From: Pseudomonas sp. MYb185
Lineage (GTDB): Bacteria > Pseudomonadota > Gammaproteobacteria > Pseudomonadales > Pseudomonadaceae
Assembly: GCF_002979975.1 (NCBI RefSeq)
Contig: NZ_PCQD01000001.1
Location: 372,001-436,000 of the forward strand
Direction: 5' to 3'
DNA length: 64,000 nucleotides
Shown: positions 48,119 through 56,831 of the stretch, piece by piece
How the letters are laid out: each line of letters begins with the position of its first letter
Numbering within the stretch: the stretch's first letter is position 1
The notes under the pieces: generated by a model
Seen by the model: only the letters and a program-made list of their open reading frames with translations
Databases searched by the model: none
What the model was told of the DNA's origin: nothing
Made by a program: the position numbers and the translations under genes

Positions 48119-49273
48119 ATGAAATTCAATTTGATGCAAACGGGAGTGATTGGCCGCCGGCATGAACTGGAAGCCGGTATGGCCGGCCAGCGGCCCGAGC
48201 TGTACCAGCGTTTCCTGGAAGAGGTACGCGGCTATGTACGCCTGGCTGACGATCTGGGGTACGGGGCTTACTGTCAGCCCGAACACCACTTGCAGATCGA
48301 AGGGTTCGAGATCAACAACCACCCGGGCATGTTCAGTTTGTATGTAGGCTTACACTCCAAGCGCATGAAGGCCGGCATTATGGGCTATACCCTGCCCACA
48401 CATAATCCGGTACGGGTCGCCGAGGAAATTGCCACGCTGGATCACATGCTCCAGGGTCGACTGATGGTGGGCTTTACCCGTGGTTACCATGCACGCTGGG
48501 TTGACTCCATGGCGGCTCGCCCGGGTGTGAGCGCCACTACACCGGTGAATGCCAAGGCGCGTGACGAGCAGGATGCGCTGAACCGTGAAGTGTTTGAAGA
48601 GTCCTTGCAGATCATCAAGAAAGCCTGGGCCAGTGATGTGTTCAGCCACAAGGGCAAGCACTGGGAGTTTCCGCCCAATGGCGGTTCATCGGGTCATCCG
48701 GCCTATGCCAGCATGGGTAAAGGCATGGATGCTGATGGGATCGTACGTAAGATCGGCATTGCTCCCAAGTGCTATCAGACCCCCCATCCGAAGATCTATG
48801 GTGGCTTTGCCGGCAGCATGCGGACAGTGGATATGTGGGCCCGCGAAGGAGGCAAGCCGATCGTACTGGCGGCGGACCTGGACTTCTGTGACACCTTGTG
48901 GAACCGCTATGCCGAAACGGCGCGGGCCCATGAGCGTGATGTTGCCCGTGAAGACGTTGCCGCCTGGGGTGGTTTTTTGATGCTGACTGACGACAAGGAC
49001 CATGCGCAGAAGCTGATGGCCGAGCATCAATGGTTCTGGGACAAGTGGTTTATTCCCTTCGGTCAGAAGATGCCGAACGTTCTGATCGGCAGTGCCGATG
49101 AGATTGCCGACCAGATTGGCCGTGCCCATGACCGTCTGGGCTTTAATGAACTGTTTCTCATGTTTGGCCAGGGCCACCTGGATCCGGAACAGAACAATGA
49201 AGAGCTGGAGAAGTTTGCCTCATTGGTTGCGCCACGCTTCTCCACCAAGGATGCCGAAGGCACCATGGTGTGA
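48119..49273 (+). CDS. luciferase-family (LLM) flavin-dependent monooxygenase
   Basis: A 384-residue bacterial-luciferase-like protein using reduced flavin supplied by a separate reductase. Family signatures: 'YCQPEHHLQIEGFEINNHPG', 'NPVRVAEEIATLDHMLQGRL', 'GFTRGYHARW' and the C-terminal 'GSADEIADQI'. Diketocamphane monooxygenases are also in this superfamily, but their N-terminus as I recall it (beginning MQAGFFGTPYD) is quite different, so this is a distinct subgroup. Baeyer-Villiger oxidation of a cyclic ketone is the most likely reaction, by context only. The flavin reductase follows 108 bases later and a TCAAC-type operator precedes it. Confidence 0.9.
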   Translation: MKFNLMQTGVIGRRHELEAGMAGQRPELYQRFLEEVRGYVRLADDLGYGAYCQPEHHLQIEGFEINNHPGMFSLYVGLHSKRMKAGIMGYTLPTHNPVRVAEEIATLDHMLQGRLMVGFTRGYHARWVDSMAARPGVSATTPVNAKARDEQDALNREVFEESLQIIKKAWASDVFSHKGKHWEFPPNGGSSGHPAYASMGKGMDADGIVRKIGIAPKCYQTPHPKIYGGFAGSMRTVDMWAREGGKPIVLAADLDFCDTLWNRYAETARAHERDVAREDVAAWGGFLMLTDDKDHAQKLMAEHQWFWDKWFIPFGQKMPNVLIGSADEIADQIGRAHDRLGFNELFLMFGQGHLDPEQNNEELEKFASLVAPRFSTKDAEGTMV

Positions 49274-49381
49274 GCTTGGCAATCACTTGAATATTGGTCG
49301 ATGGATTTGACCAGTCCCGGCTGCCATTCAGGCCCTATTAGGCTCGAGTGGCAACCGAATCAATTTATCTGGAGGTGCGCC

Positions 49382-49909
49382 ATGACTGATATTCTTGGCG
49401 AAGAGAGAAGCGAAATGATCGACCCAAGCCGATTCAGAAAGGTTCTGGGGCATTACCCCACCGGGGTATGCGCTATTACCGCAGTGGATCCAGAAGGGAA
49501 CATAGCCGGTATGGCGGTGGGCTCTTTTACATCTGTTTCGTTGAACCCACCATTGGTTGCGTTTCTACCTGATCGCAGTTCGACCAGTTGGCCAAAAATA
49601 GAGCGTGCCGGGAAATTCTGCGTCAATGTACTGAGCGCTAAACAACTGGATGTCTGTAGGCGGCTTGCCTCCAAGGCCGAAAATAAATTTGAAGGTTTGG
49701 ATTATTATCTTTCCAAAAATGGGTCGCCCATCATAAAAGATGTTGTTGCGTGGATAGACTGTGACCTGGAACGGGTTGATGAGGCGGGAGATCATTATAT
49801 CGTTCTTGGCGCTGTCCGTGATCTTCAGATTGAATCTGGGAATGGATCGTTACTATTTTCCCACGGCGAGTATGGTGGTTTTTCGCCACTCTCAACGTGT
49901 TCGATATAA
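49382..49909 (+). CDS. flavin reductase (two-component monooxygenase partner)
   Basis: A 175-residue flavin reductase of the HpaC/DIM6-NTAB type with the split-barrel flavin-binding fold. 'RKVLGHYPTGVCAITAVDPE' and 'GMAVGSFTSVSLNPPLVAF' are the typical FMN/FAD-binding strands, and 'FSHGEYGGF' closes the domain. ATG 49382 follows GGAGG at 49371-49375. It most likely provides reduced flavin to the luciferase-like enzyme just upstream. A 178-base AT-rich gap with no recognised site separates it from the CoA ligase. Confidence 0.92.
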   Translation: MTDILGEERSEMIDPSRFRKVLGHYPTGVCAITAVDPEGNIAGMAVGSFTSVSLNPPLVAFLPDRSSTSWPKIERAGKFCVNVLSAKQLDVCRRLASKAENKFEGLDYYLSKNGSPIIKDVVAWIDCDLERVDEAGDHYIVLGAVRDLQIESGNGSLLFSHGEYGGFSPLSTCSI

Positions 49910-50087
49910 TCTTGAAAAATGACCATTCATGATGATTGCCTATGATGGTCTGGGGATGGAGATTTAGATAGTAACTGTTCTGAATTTTTCGGTAATACTA
50001 CAAATAAATACAGATTAAGGTGGCAGGTCCATCTAGAAGCCATGCTGATTGCTCAGAATAATAACCATATTAGTGGGAGAGCCTTCA

Positions 50088-51722
50088 ATGACAAAAAGAA
50101 AGGAATGGTTTGAGGTTTCAACTATTGGAGACTTATTGGTGCGTGCGGCCAGTCAGTTTCCGGACCGGGAAGCGGTTATATTTCCAGATGAACGGCGAAC
50201 CTATCAACAACTTTATGACAATGCTTTGCAGGTGGCCCGTGGGCTGTTTGCACTGGGTGTTCGTTCAGGAGAGCACGTCGGGCTGATGTCTGCCAACTGT
50301 CCAGAATTTATAGAAGGACTGTTGGGAGCATCCATGCTTGGATGTGTGGTAGTGCCTATCAACGCGCGGCATAAGGCCAGCGAGATCGGCTATATCATTG
50401 AAAATGCCAATCTGGTGGCACTGCTTACAACTGCAGGCGAGAACGAATATACCAATTTCACCCAGTTATTCTGTGATGCGCTTCCCTCTCTGGCCGATGC
50501 GGAGTCACCCGCCGCTCTGGCCCTTACACAAGTACCACGATTACGCAGCACCGTTTTACTGCGTGGGGAGGGACGCCGAGGTTTTGTCGGACAACCGGAA
50601 TTTCTACGGTTGGCGGAGACCATCAATGATGGCGAAGTTCATGCGGCCAGGCTGCGTATAAGCGTAAGTGATTTGGCCTTACTGGTTTATACGTCAGGTA
50701 CCACGGCGAACCCCAAGGGCTGCATGCTTAGCCATGAAACCATTGTACGTGGATCGGTGCACCGCACACGTACTCGCTACGCTACGAGTGAACACCATAT
50801 TGCCTGGAATCCAGGCCCTCTTTTCCATATAGCGGCTCTCGCTCCATTTATCGGCGTAATGGGAGTCTACGGCACCTATTTGACGGATACCTTTTTTGAA
50901 CCGGGTCGGGCAATTGCTCTGATGGAGCAAGAAAATGTCGAAATGGCCTGGCCATGGTTCCCGGCGATTGTGCAGGGTGTGCTGGACCATCCCACATTTG
51001 ATCCGAGCAAGCTTGCTTCGCTACGAAAAATTATGCTGATTGGCCCGCCGGCGTTGGCGAAGAGGGTTCTGGATACTTTTCCTGGGACGGAGCTGCTCCA
51101 GGCATGCGGTATGACTGAGACCGCCGGAATCTTTGCACTGAGCGACCCTGAGGATACTCAGGAGCAGCGAATTCACACCCAGGGTCGTGCTGCTGTAGGT
51201 ATGGAAGTGCGTATCGCCAGCCTAAGTGGCGAGGGGGATGCCGCGCCCAATGAGGTGGGGGAGATTTTGGTGCGTGGATACTGTGTGATGGATGGTTACT
51301 ACCGTGACCCGGAGAAAACCGCATCAAGCCTGGATAAGGACGGTTGGCTACATACTGGCGATCTCTACCTGCGTACAGAAGAAGGTAGCCTGATTTTCAA
51401 TGGTCGCCTTAAAGACATGCTCAAGGTTGGAGGTGAGAATGTCGCTGCAATTGAAATAGAAGCCTATCTCTGTGAGCATCCTTGTGTTGCTATCGCGGAA
51501 GTGGTCGGTAAGCCTGATCCGCGTTTGGATGAGGTGCCAGTTGCGTTTGTCGAGCTGAAACCGGGTAAAGCTGCTCAGGCTGAAGAGCTGATTGAGTTTT
51601 GTAAGGGTAACATCGCCAGTTTCAAAGTGCCCCGCGCCATCTATTTCATGAACCCGGGAAGTTGGCCAATGTCAGCGACGAAGGTCGACAAACGTGCGCT
51701 GAGAAATATGTTGTGCGAATAA
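50088..51722 (+). CDS. acyl-CoA ligase (AMP-forming)
   Basis: A 544-residue ANL-superfamily enzyme that activates a carboxylic acid to its CoA thioester through an acyl-AMP. The P-loop motif is 'LLVYTSGTTANPKGCMLSHE', the adenine-binding motif includes 'QACGMTETAGIF', the hinge is 'DGWLHTGDLYLRTEEGSLIF' followed by NGRLKD, and the C-terminal catalytic lysine is in 'PMSATKVDKRAL'. In camphor breakdown the trimethylcyclopentenylacetic acid is CoA-activated; this gene could do that step. P. putida CamF1/F2 is recalled as two proteins, so this is not the same arrangement. ATG 50088 gives the natural start. Confidence 0.92.
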   Translation: MTKRKEWFEVSTIGDLLVRAASQFPDREAVIFPDERRTYQQLYDNALQVARGLFALGVRSGEHVGLMSANCPEFIEGLLGASMLGCVVVPINARHKASEIGYIIENANLVALLTTAGENEYTNFTQLFCDALPSLADAESPAALALTQVPRLRSTVLLRGEGRRGFVGQPEFLRLAETINDGEVHAARLRISVSDLALLVYTSGTTANPKGCMLSHETIVRGSVHRTRTRYATSEHHIAWNPGPLFHIAALAPFIGVMGVYGTYLTDTFFEPGRAIALMEQENVEMAWPWFPAIVQGVLDHPTFDPSKLASLRKIMLIGPPALAKRVLDTFPGTELLQACGMTETAGIFALSDPEDTQEQRIHTQGRAAVGMEVRIASLSGEGDAAPNEVGEILVRGYCVMDGYYRDPEKTASSLDKDGWLHTGDLYLRTEEGSLIFNGRLKDMLKVGGENVAAIEIEAYLCEHPCVAIAEVVGKPDPRLDEVPVAFVELKPGKAAQAEELIEFCKGNIASFKVPRAIYFMNPGSWPMSATKVDKRALRNMLCE

Positions 51723-51772
51723 GCCAGGTAGTGTCTATGAGGTTTTATGAAAGCTAAGACAGAGGTCTATTC

Positions 51773-52429
51773 ATGGCGTTGACACTTGACTCTATCCATA
51801 GAGTGGTACAGGAAGTAGTGAAAGATGTGAAGGAGGGAGAGCCTCTGTCAGAGCTCGATGCTGTTCTTGTAGGTCTGGCTGTGCGCGCGTCACCTTCAGC
51901 TCTGGATGTTGTGGGTGTTGATAAGTATGTGCGCCTTGCGCTTGATGCCGGAGCTACCTCTGCACAGGTGCATGAAACGTTGGTCCTGGTTTCAGGGCTT
52001 GGTGTACATACACTCATGGCAGGTTCACCGATTGTAGCTTCCGTATTGCTTGAGCGGAATGACCCCTTGATGCTTGAACCGTTCGATTCCCAGCGGCAGA
52101 AGCTGTGGTCTACCTACATAGGCAACGATCCGTTCTGGAACAGTATGGAACGAGAGGTTCCCGGTTTTCTTGAGTCTTTGCTGAGACAGTCACCGGACGC
52201 ATTTGAGGCATTCTTCCAATACTGCGCTGTTCCATGGAAAACGGCAGCGTTGCGAGCCTATATCAAGGAATTGATTTCACTGGCGGTGGACGCCTCACCA
52301 ACTCATCGCTTTTTACCTGGCTTGCGTTTGCATTTAGCGAATACACTTCAGCTTGGGGTTGGCCGCAAGGCGATTTTACAGACACTGGCCATTGCCGCTG
52401 CGGCTCCTGCCCACGAAGGGGTTATATAG
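51773..52429 (+). CDS. carboxymuconolactone decarboxylase-family protein without CxxC
   Basis: A 218-residue protein with two copies of the helical AhpD/CMD fold, around residues 20-85 and 115-205. The second resembles 'PWKTAALRAYIKELISLAVD' followed by a helix where peroxidase-type members have the CxxC redox pair; here that stretch reads 'SPTHRFLPGLRLHLANTLQL' with no cysteines. It is therefore not an AhpD-like peroxidase. A lactone, decarboxylation or structural role is possible. It lies 50 bases after the CoA ligase in the same operon. Confidence 0.8.
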   Translation: MALTLDSIHRVVQEVVKDVKEGEPLSELDAVLVGLAVRASPSALDVVGVDKYVRLALDAGATSAQVHETLVLVSGLGVHTLMAGSPIVASVLLERNDPLMLEPFDSQRQKLWSTYIGNDPFWNSMEREVPGFLESLLRQSPDAFEAFFQYCAVPWKTAALRAYIKELISLAVDASPTHRFLPGLRLHLANTLQLGVGRKAILQTLAIAAAAPAHEGVI

Positions 52430-52618
52430 ATGATTGGACATATTCCACTGAGTGCAGACGATCAAGCTGAAGGTCTTTATTTTGGCAATATGCTGTTGAG
52501 AAAGTACTCCAGAAACGTGAGTTTACGGGAAGAGGCAGGTGAAGAACGTTCAATGAGCGTAGCAGAGAAAATAATTCATATGTTTTTCACGCCAACAGAG
52601 ACTGGTCGGGTGGCGTGA
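52430..52618 (+). CDS. small hypothetical protein
   Basis: A 62-codon frame whose ATG follows the previous stop without any spacer (TAG|ATG), a typical coupled-operon arrangement. The product has no hydrophobic helix and no motif I know; the C-terminal third (SVAEKIIHMFFTPTETGRVA) has two aromatic residues. An alternative reading is 3' untranslated sequence. The terminator at 52637 follows immediately, which supports it as the last gene of the operon. Confidence 0.5.
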   Translation: MIGHIPLSADDQAEGLYFGNMLLRKYSRNVSLREEAGEERSMSVAEKIIHMFFTPTETGRVA

Positions 52619-52636
52619 GTTAGCCTGATCATCCAG

Positions 52637-52672
52637 GCAGTGATCCCACGGCATCAGCAGTGGGATCACTGC
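52637..52672. terminator. strong hairpin between convergent operons
   Basis: A perfect 13-bp stem, GCAGTGATCCCAC (52637-52649) and GTGGGATCACTGC (52660-52672), with a 10-base loop, followed by aggTTTTA on the plus strand. It lies between the plus-strand monooxygenase-ligase operon and the minus-strand carboxylase gene and probably ends transcription in both directions. Confidence 0.9.
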
Positions 52673-52686
52673 AGGTTTTATTCAGT

Positions 52687-55600
52687 CTACCAAGTATCAA
52701 TGAATGGCCGCTTTTTCCCTCGTTTCTGGTTCGGGGTTCTTGCTGCCTGTATGCATTGCATCAGCCATTGACGCGAGTCTGCCGGGTCAATGACAGCATC
52801 GAACTCCAGCGATGCTGCTACGTTGATGGCTTTCCCCTGCTGATAGAACTTGTCGACGAGACGATCGAATAAAAGCTTTTGTTCGTCAGGGTCAGCGATG
52901 GCATCCAGCTCAGCCCTGTAGGCGAGTGTCACTGCTCCTTCAAATCCCATTCCTCCAAACTCGCCAGTCGGCCATGCTACGGTTGATAGGGGAGCGTGGA
53001 AGGACCCGCCGGTCATGGCCATGGCACCGAGACCGTAACCTTTGCGGACGATCAAACTGAAAAACGGCACATTCAAATTGGCAGCGACCGCAAACATGCG
53101 ACTGGAATGACGAACGTGCGCAGCTTTCTCGCTGTCAGGGCCGACCATGAAGCCGGGCGTGTCGCAAATACTGAGCACCGGCAGATCAAAAGCATCGCAA
53201 AGCTGAAGAAAGCGTGCCGCTTTATCTGCGCCATCGGCGTCTATTGCACCACCGAGTACCTTTGGATTATTCGCTATGATACCCAGAGGATGACCTTCCA
53301 TACGTACTAACGCGGTAATCATATTGCTGGCGAATTGCTCACGTAGCTGAATAGCGCTGCCGCAGTCAGCGAGTGTCTCTATTGCTGACCACATATCGTA
53401 GGAGCGCAAGCGGTTCTCGGGTATGGCATATCGCAGTTGACGCTGGTCGTCACACTTCCAGTGGGTAAGCGCCCCCTGGAAATAGCCAAGCATCTGTTTG
53501 GCAATCAGGGTGGCATGGGTTTCGTCTTCTGCAAGATAATCCACCACGCCGTTGTGGGTTTGCAAATTGACCGGGCCTATATCTTCAGCGGCGAATGTGC
53601 CGAGTCCTGCACCTTCTACCATTGCGGGACCCGCCATACCGATATTGGCGTCTTGGGTTGCAATTATGATATCACTGGAGCCAGCCAGGACAGCATTGCC
53701 GGCGAAGCATCGACCACTGACGATACTGATGCGGGGGGCCAGTCCACTCAGCTTGGCGAATTGCCAGAAGCTGGGCATATTCAGTCCGGTCGCACGTGTA
53801 GCATCATCATCATCCCCTGGCCGGCCTCCACCACCTTCGGCATAGAGAACAACAGGTATTTCCAGCTCAGCGGCAATTGTCAGCATACGGGAAAGCTTTT
53901 TGTGGCTCATGAGTCCTTGTGTACCGGCCAGGACCGTATAGTCGTATGCAAGTACTAAAGTCCTGGCTTGCTGAGGACCGAACTGGCTGCCATTGATTTG
54001 ACCAATTCCGGCGATCAAGCCATCCGCTGGGGTCGAGTGGGACAACTCTTCTACTGACTGCCGACCACGTCTTGCCGCGAATGTCAGAGCGCCGTATTCC
54101 ATAAAACTGTCGGGGTCACATAGATCATGGAGATTTTCTCGGGCCGTGCGTTTCTGCATGGCATGACGACGTTCCACGGCTTGAGAGCGAGCAGAGTCCA
54201 CAACCCGTGCATGCCGGGCCAGAGCCTCGGCCAGATCCGCTCTGATCGCTTCAAGGTCTGGTGCTTCGCTGCTTGCGTCCACTGCAAGAGTGTCCACGGC
54301 GGCCGGCTCGATAAGGAAAAGCGTTTGATGTTCGCTGATTGCGGTGCCCGCCGTCGCGGCAAGGCGGCGTATGATACCGGCTTCAGATGCATTGATTGTA
54401 TGCTGCATCTTCATTGACTCAATTACTGCCATCAGCTGTCCGGGCCGGACCGGCTGATCCTGTGCTACACAGAGCTCCACCAGCAGCCCGCCCATGGGTG
54501 CCTTGACGGGAAGCAGGCCTTCCTCCTCACTGAGGTTGGGCTCAATGCCAACTGCTGCGATAGCATCGGCATATTGAACTGGGTGACAATGCGCTGATGT
54601 GGCGACCAGTTGCTCCAAGTGTTCGTCAATGAAACGTGTGTAGACCTGTTGGCTGGCCACATCAGGATGACAAAGCAGATTCTTGAGAAACTCGATGTTG
54701 GTCTGCACACCCTGGACCCGGGTTTGACACAGGGCCCGATAGGCTCGACTGACCAGTCCATCGAAGCTGGTCGCTGGCGTATGCAGAATCAGTTTCATCA
54801 GCAGCGAGTCATATCGTGGATTGCTTGTGTAGCCTGCATAACCGAAGCTATCAATTCTGATGCCGGGGCCTCCAGGTGGCTCGAATATATCGAGCGTACC
54901 GCCTGCTGGACGGATATTGCCATCCTTTTGCAGCATCTCCATGTTCACTCGTAGTTGCATGGCGTAGCCCAGGGGTTGTGGAATATTGGGTTGCTGCAGA
55001 TTCATGCTACGTAGTGTTTCGCCGCTGGCCAAGCGCAACTGAGTCTGAACAAGATCAATACCAGTCACTGCTTCGGTAATGGTATGTTCCACCTGGAGGC
55101 GAGGGTTTGCCTCGATAAAGAAAAAGCGATCAGTGCGCGAATCCAACAGGAATTCAAATGTGCTCAGGCTATTCAGTTGTACAGCATTGGCCAGAGTAAG
55201 CGCTGCTTCGATCATGGCGTTCCGCAGACAGGGGCGCAGAGTCGGGCTGGGTGCGACTTCCACCACTTTCTGGTGCTTGCGTTGTAGGCTGCACTCTCTC
55301 TCCCATAAGTGGACTACCTCTGAGCCGTCGCCAACAATCTGTATCTCGAGGTGCCGGGCTTGAGGAATCATTTCCTCTATATACAGATCGCCATTACCGA
55401 AGGCAGAAAGAGCCTCGGTCCTGCATTGCTGAAAAGCATCTTCCAGGTCGTCGATGTGCTGGACGATACGCATACCGCGCCCGCCCCCACCTGCAACTGC
55501 TTTGAGTAGAGCAGGGCTTGAATGGGGAAGATGTGAAAGAAACTCTCTGGCTTGTCGCAAGTCGGTACTGGCATCAAGTCCTGGAATAACCGGAACGCCA

Positions 55601-55974
55601 CACTGCTTGGCCAGCACCCTGGCGCTGGCTTTGTTACCCAGACGTTGAAGTATGTCTGGGTTGGGCCCTACAAAGGTTATGCCTGCTGTTGCACATAGTC
55701 TGGCGAACTCTGCTTGCTCACTAAGAAAGCCGTAACCTGGGTGGATGGCATCGCAGCCGTGCTGCTGTGCGAGTTCTACTATTTGTGTGGCATCAAGATA
55801 GGCCGCGACGCCAGTGCCCTCAAGCATGACACTCTGATCAGCGATTCGAATATGCAGCGATTGTGCATCGTCCGCCGGAAAGACTGCCAGACTGGCTATG
55901 CCAAGGTCTGCGGCGGCGCGTGCGATACGGATGGCTATCTCGCCTCGATTGGCAATAAGAAGCTTGTTAATCAT
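52687..55974 (-). CDS. single-chain biotin-dependent acyl-CoA carboxylase
   Basis: A 1095-residue fusion of all carboxylase parts. Residues 1-450 are biotin carboxylase (KLLIANRGEIAIRIARAAAD, KAVAGGGGRGMRIV, 'FFIEANPRLQVEHTITEAVT'). A BCCP domain follows with the biotin lysine at Lys522 (VIESMKMQHT). Residues about 580-1095 are carboxyltransferase ('YDYTVLAGTQGLMSHKKLSR', 'CDTPGFMVGPDSEKAA', 'RKGYGLGAMAMTGGSFHAPL'). The domain order is that of single-chain long-chain acyl-CoA carboxylases; propionyl-, methylcrotonyl- and geranyl-CoA carboxylases are usually two-subunit. Substrate is unknown; a branched enoyl- or acyl-CoA from ring cleavage is plausible. A terminator separates it from the upstream crotonase genes, so its expression may be attenuated. 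Confidence 0.92.
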   Translation of the reverse strand: MINKLLIANRGEIAIRIARAAADLGIASLAVFPADDAQSLHIRIADQSVMLEGTGVAAYLDATQIVELAQQHGCDAIHPGYGFLSEQAEFARLCATAGITFVGPNPDILQRLGNKASARVLAKQCGVPVIPGLDASTDLRQAREFLSHLPHSSPALLKAVAGGGGRGMRIVQHIDDLEDAFQQCRTEALSAFGNGDLYIEEMIPQARHLEIQIVGDGSEVVHLWERECSLQRKHQKVVEVAPSPTLRPCLRNAMIEAALTLANAVQLNSLSTFEFLLDSRTDRFFFIEANPRLQVEHTITEAVTGIDLVQTQLRLASGETLRSMNLQQPNIPQPLGYAMQLRVNMEMLQKDGNIRPAGGTLDIFEPPGGPGIRIDSFGYAGYTSNPRYDSLLMKLILHTPATSFDGLVSRAYRALCQTRVQGVQTNIEFLKNLLCHPDVASQQVYTRFIDEHLEQLVATSAHCHPVQYADAIAAVGIEPNLSEEEGLLPVKAPMGGLLVELCVAQDQPVRPGQLMAVIESMKMQHTINASEAGIIRRLAATAGTAISEHQTLFLIEPAAVDTLAVDASSEAPDLEAIRADLAEALARHARVVDSARSQAVERRHAMQKRTARENLHDLCDPDSFMEYGALTFAARRGRQSVEELSHSTPADGLIAGIGQINGSQFGPQQARTLVLAYDYTVLAGTQGLMSHKKLSRMLTIAAELEIPVVLYAEGGGGRPGDDDDATRATGLNMPSFWQFAKLSGLAPRISIVSGRCFAGNAVLAGSSDIIIATQDANIGMAGPAMVEGAGLGTFAAEDIGPVNLQTHNGVVDYLAEDETHATLIAKQMLGYFQGALTHWKCDDQRQLRYAIPENRLRSYDMWSAIETLADCGSAIQLREQFASNMITALVRMEGHPLGIIANNPKVLGGAIDADGADKAARFLQLCDAFDLPVLSICDTPGFMVGPDSEKAAHVRHSSRMFAVAANLNVPFFSLIVRKGYGLGAMAMTGGSFHAPLSTVAWPTGEFGGMGFEGAVTLAYRAELDAIADPDEQKLLFDRLVDKFYQQGKAINVAASLEFDAVIDPADSRQWLMQCIQAARTPNQKRGKKRPFIDTW

Positions 55975-55994
55975 GTATTGGCCCCTGTCTGGAT

Positions 55995-56027
55995 ATAAAA
56001 AAGGCCGGGCGCTTCTGCACCCGGCCT
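55995..56027 (-). terminator. Rho-independent terminator between crotonase 1 and carboxylase
   Basis: On the minus strand: AGGCCGGG (56027-56020), 10-base loop, CCCGGCCT (56009-56002), then a T-run to 55997. It lies between the 56047 stop and the 55974 carboxylase start, so part of the operon transcript should end here, giving less carboxylase mRNA than crotonase mRNA. Confidence 0.88.
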
Positions 56028-56046
56028 CAGATACTGCAAATCCTGA

Positions 56047-56817
56047 TCAGCGACCTTTCCATTCCGCCTTGCGCTTTTCAACAAAGGCGTTACGGCCCTC
56101 CAATACATCTTCGCTGGATGCGTATTCCTCGATCGGTTCGAAACGAGTGGCGAGAGCCACCTCCAGAGGGTAGTCCAACCGGCTCATGGCTGCATCCTTG
56201 GCTGCCTGGTTTGCCAAGGGAGAGGCTGCTGCTATTTTTTCAGCCCAACTGAGTGCGGCTTCTGCAAGCTTGGGATACTCGACGACCTCGTTCACCAGTC
56301 CATAAGAGAAGGCGTCCTGGGCGCTCATCCGATCACCGGTCAGAATCATCCCCATTGCAATACGTTGTGGCAACTGGCGTACGGCGCGATGAACCACACC
56401 ACACTCACCAATAATTCCAGCTTTGGTTTCGGGCAAGCCAAACTGAGCATTGTCTGCGGCAACAATAATGTCTGCACACAGGGCCAGCTCGAACCCACCA
56501 CCCAGCGCATAGCCTTGAACTGCAGCTACCAGTGGCTTTTTCAGTTTTACCAAGGGGCCGCCAATACCGGTAAGTCCACCGCCAACGCCCATGCGTGATG
56601 TGCGCTCAGTACCGCCGCTGATATCACCACCGACGCAGAATGCGCGTTCTCCTTCAGCTGAGAGGACGGCTACCCAGATTTCCGGGTTGCGGTTGATTTC
56701 CTGCCATGCCTCATAAAGCGCTTGGTCCATCTCACCATTAATGGCATTCAGAGACTTGGGTCGGTTCAGACGTACATGGGCAATATGGCCCTCAACATAA
56801 AAGTCTATGTTCGACAT
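56047..56817 (-). CDS. enoyl-CoA hydratase/isomerase (crotonase 1)
   Basis: A 256-residue crotonase-fold protein with the full catalytic set of a hydratase: oxyanion-hole residues in 'RAFCVGGDIS' and 'QGYALGGGFELAL', and both glutamates, Glu110 (GGGFELAL) and Glu130 (FGLPETKAG), in the positions of the two catalytic glutamates of mitochondrial crotonase. It probably hydrates an enoyl-CoA or beta-oxidises a ring-opened intermediate. The gene lies 14 bases after crotonase 2 and is followed by a terminator. Confidence 0.92.
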   Translation of the reverse strand: MSNIDFYVEGHIAHVRLNRPKSLNAINGEMDQALYEAWQEINRNPEIWVAVLSAEGERAFCVGGDISGGTERTSRMGVGGGLTGIGGPLVKLKKPLVAAVQGYALGGGFELALCADIIVAADNAQFGLPETKAGIIGECGVVHRAVRQLPQRIAMGMILTGDRMSAQDAFSYGLVNEVVEYPKLAEAALSWAEKIAAASPLANQAAKDAAMSRLDYPLEVALATRFEPIEEYASSEDVLEGRNAFVEKRKAEWKGR

Positions 56818-56831
56818 GGCTTGTGTTCCTG

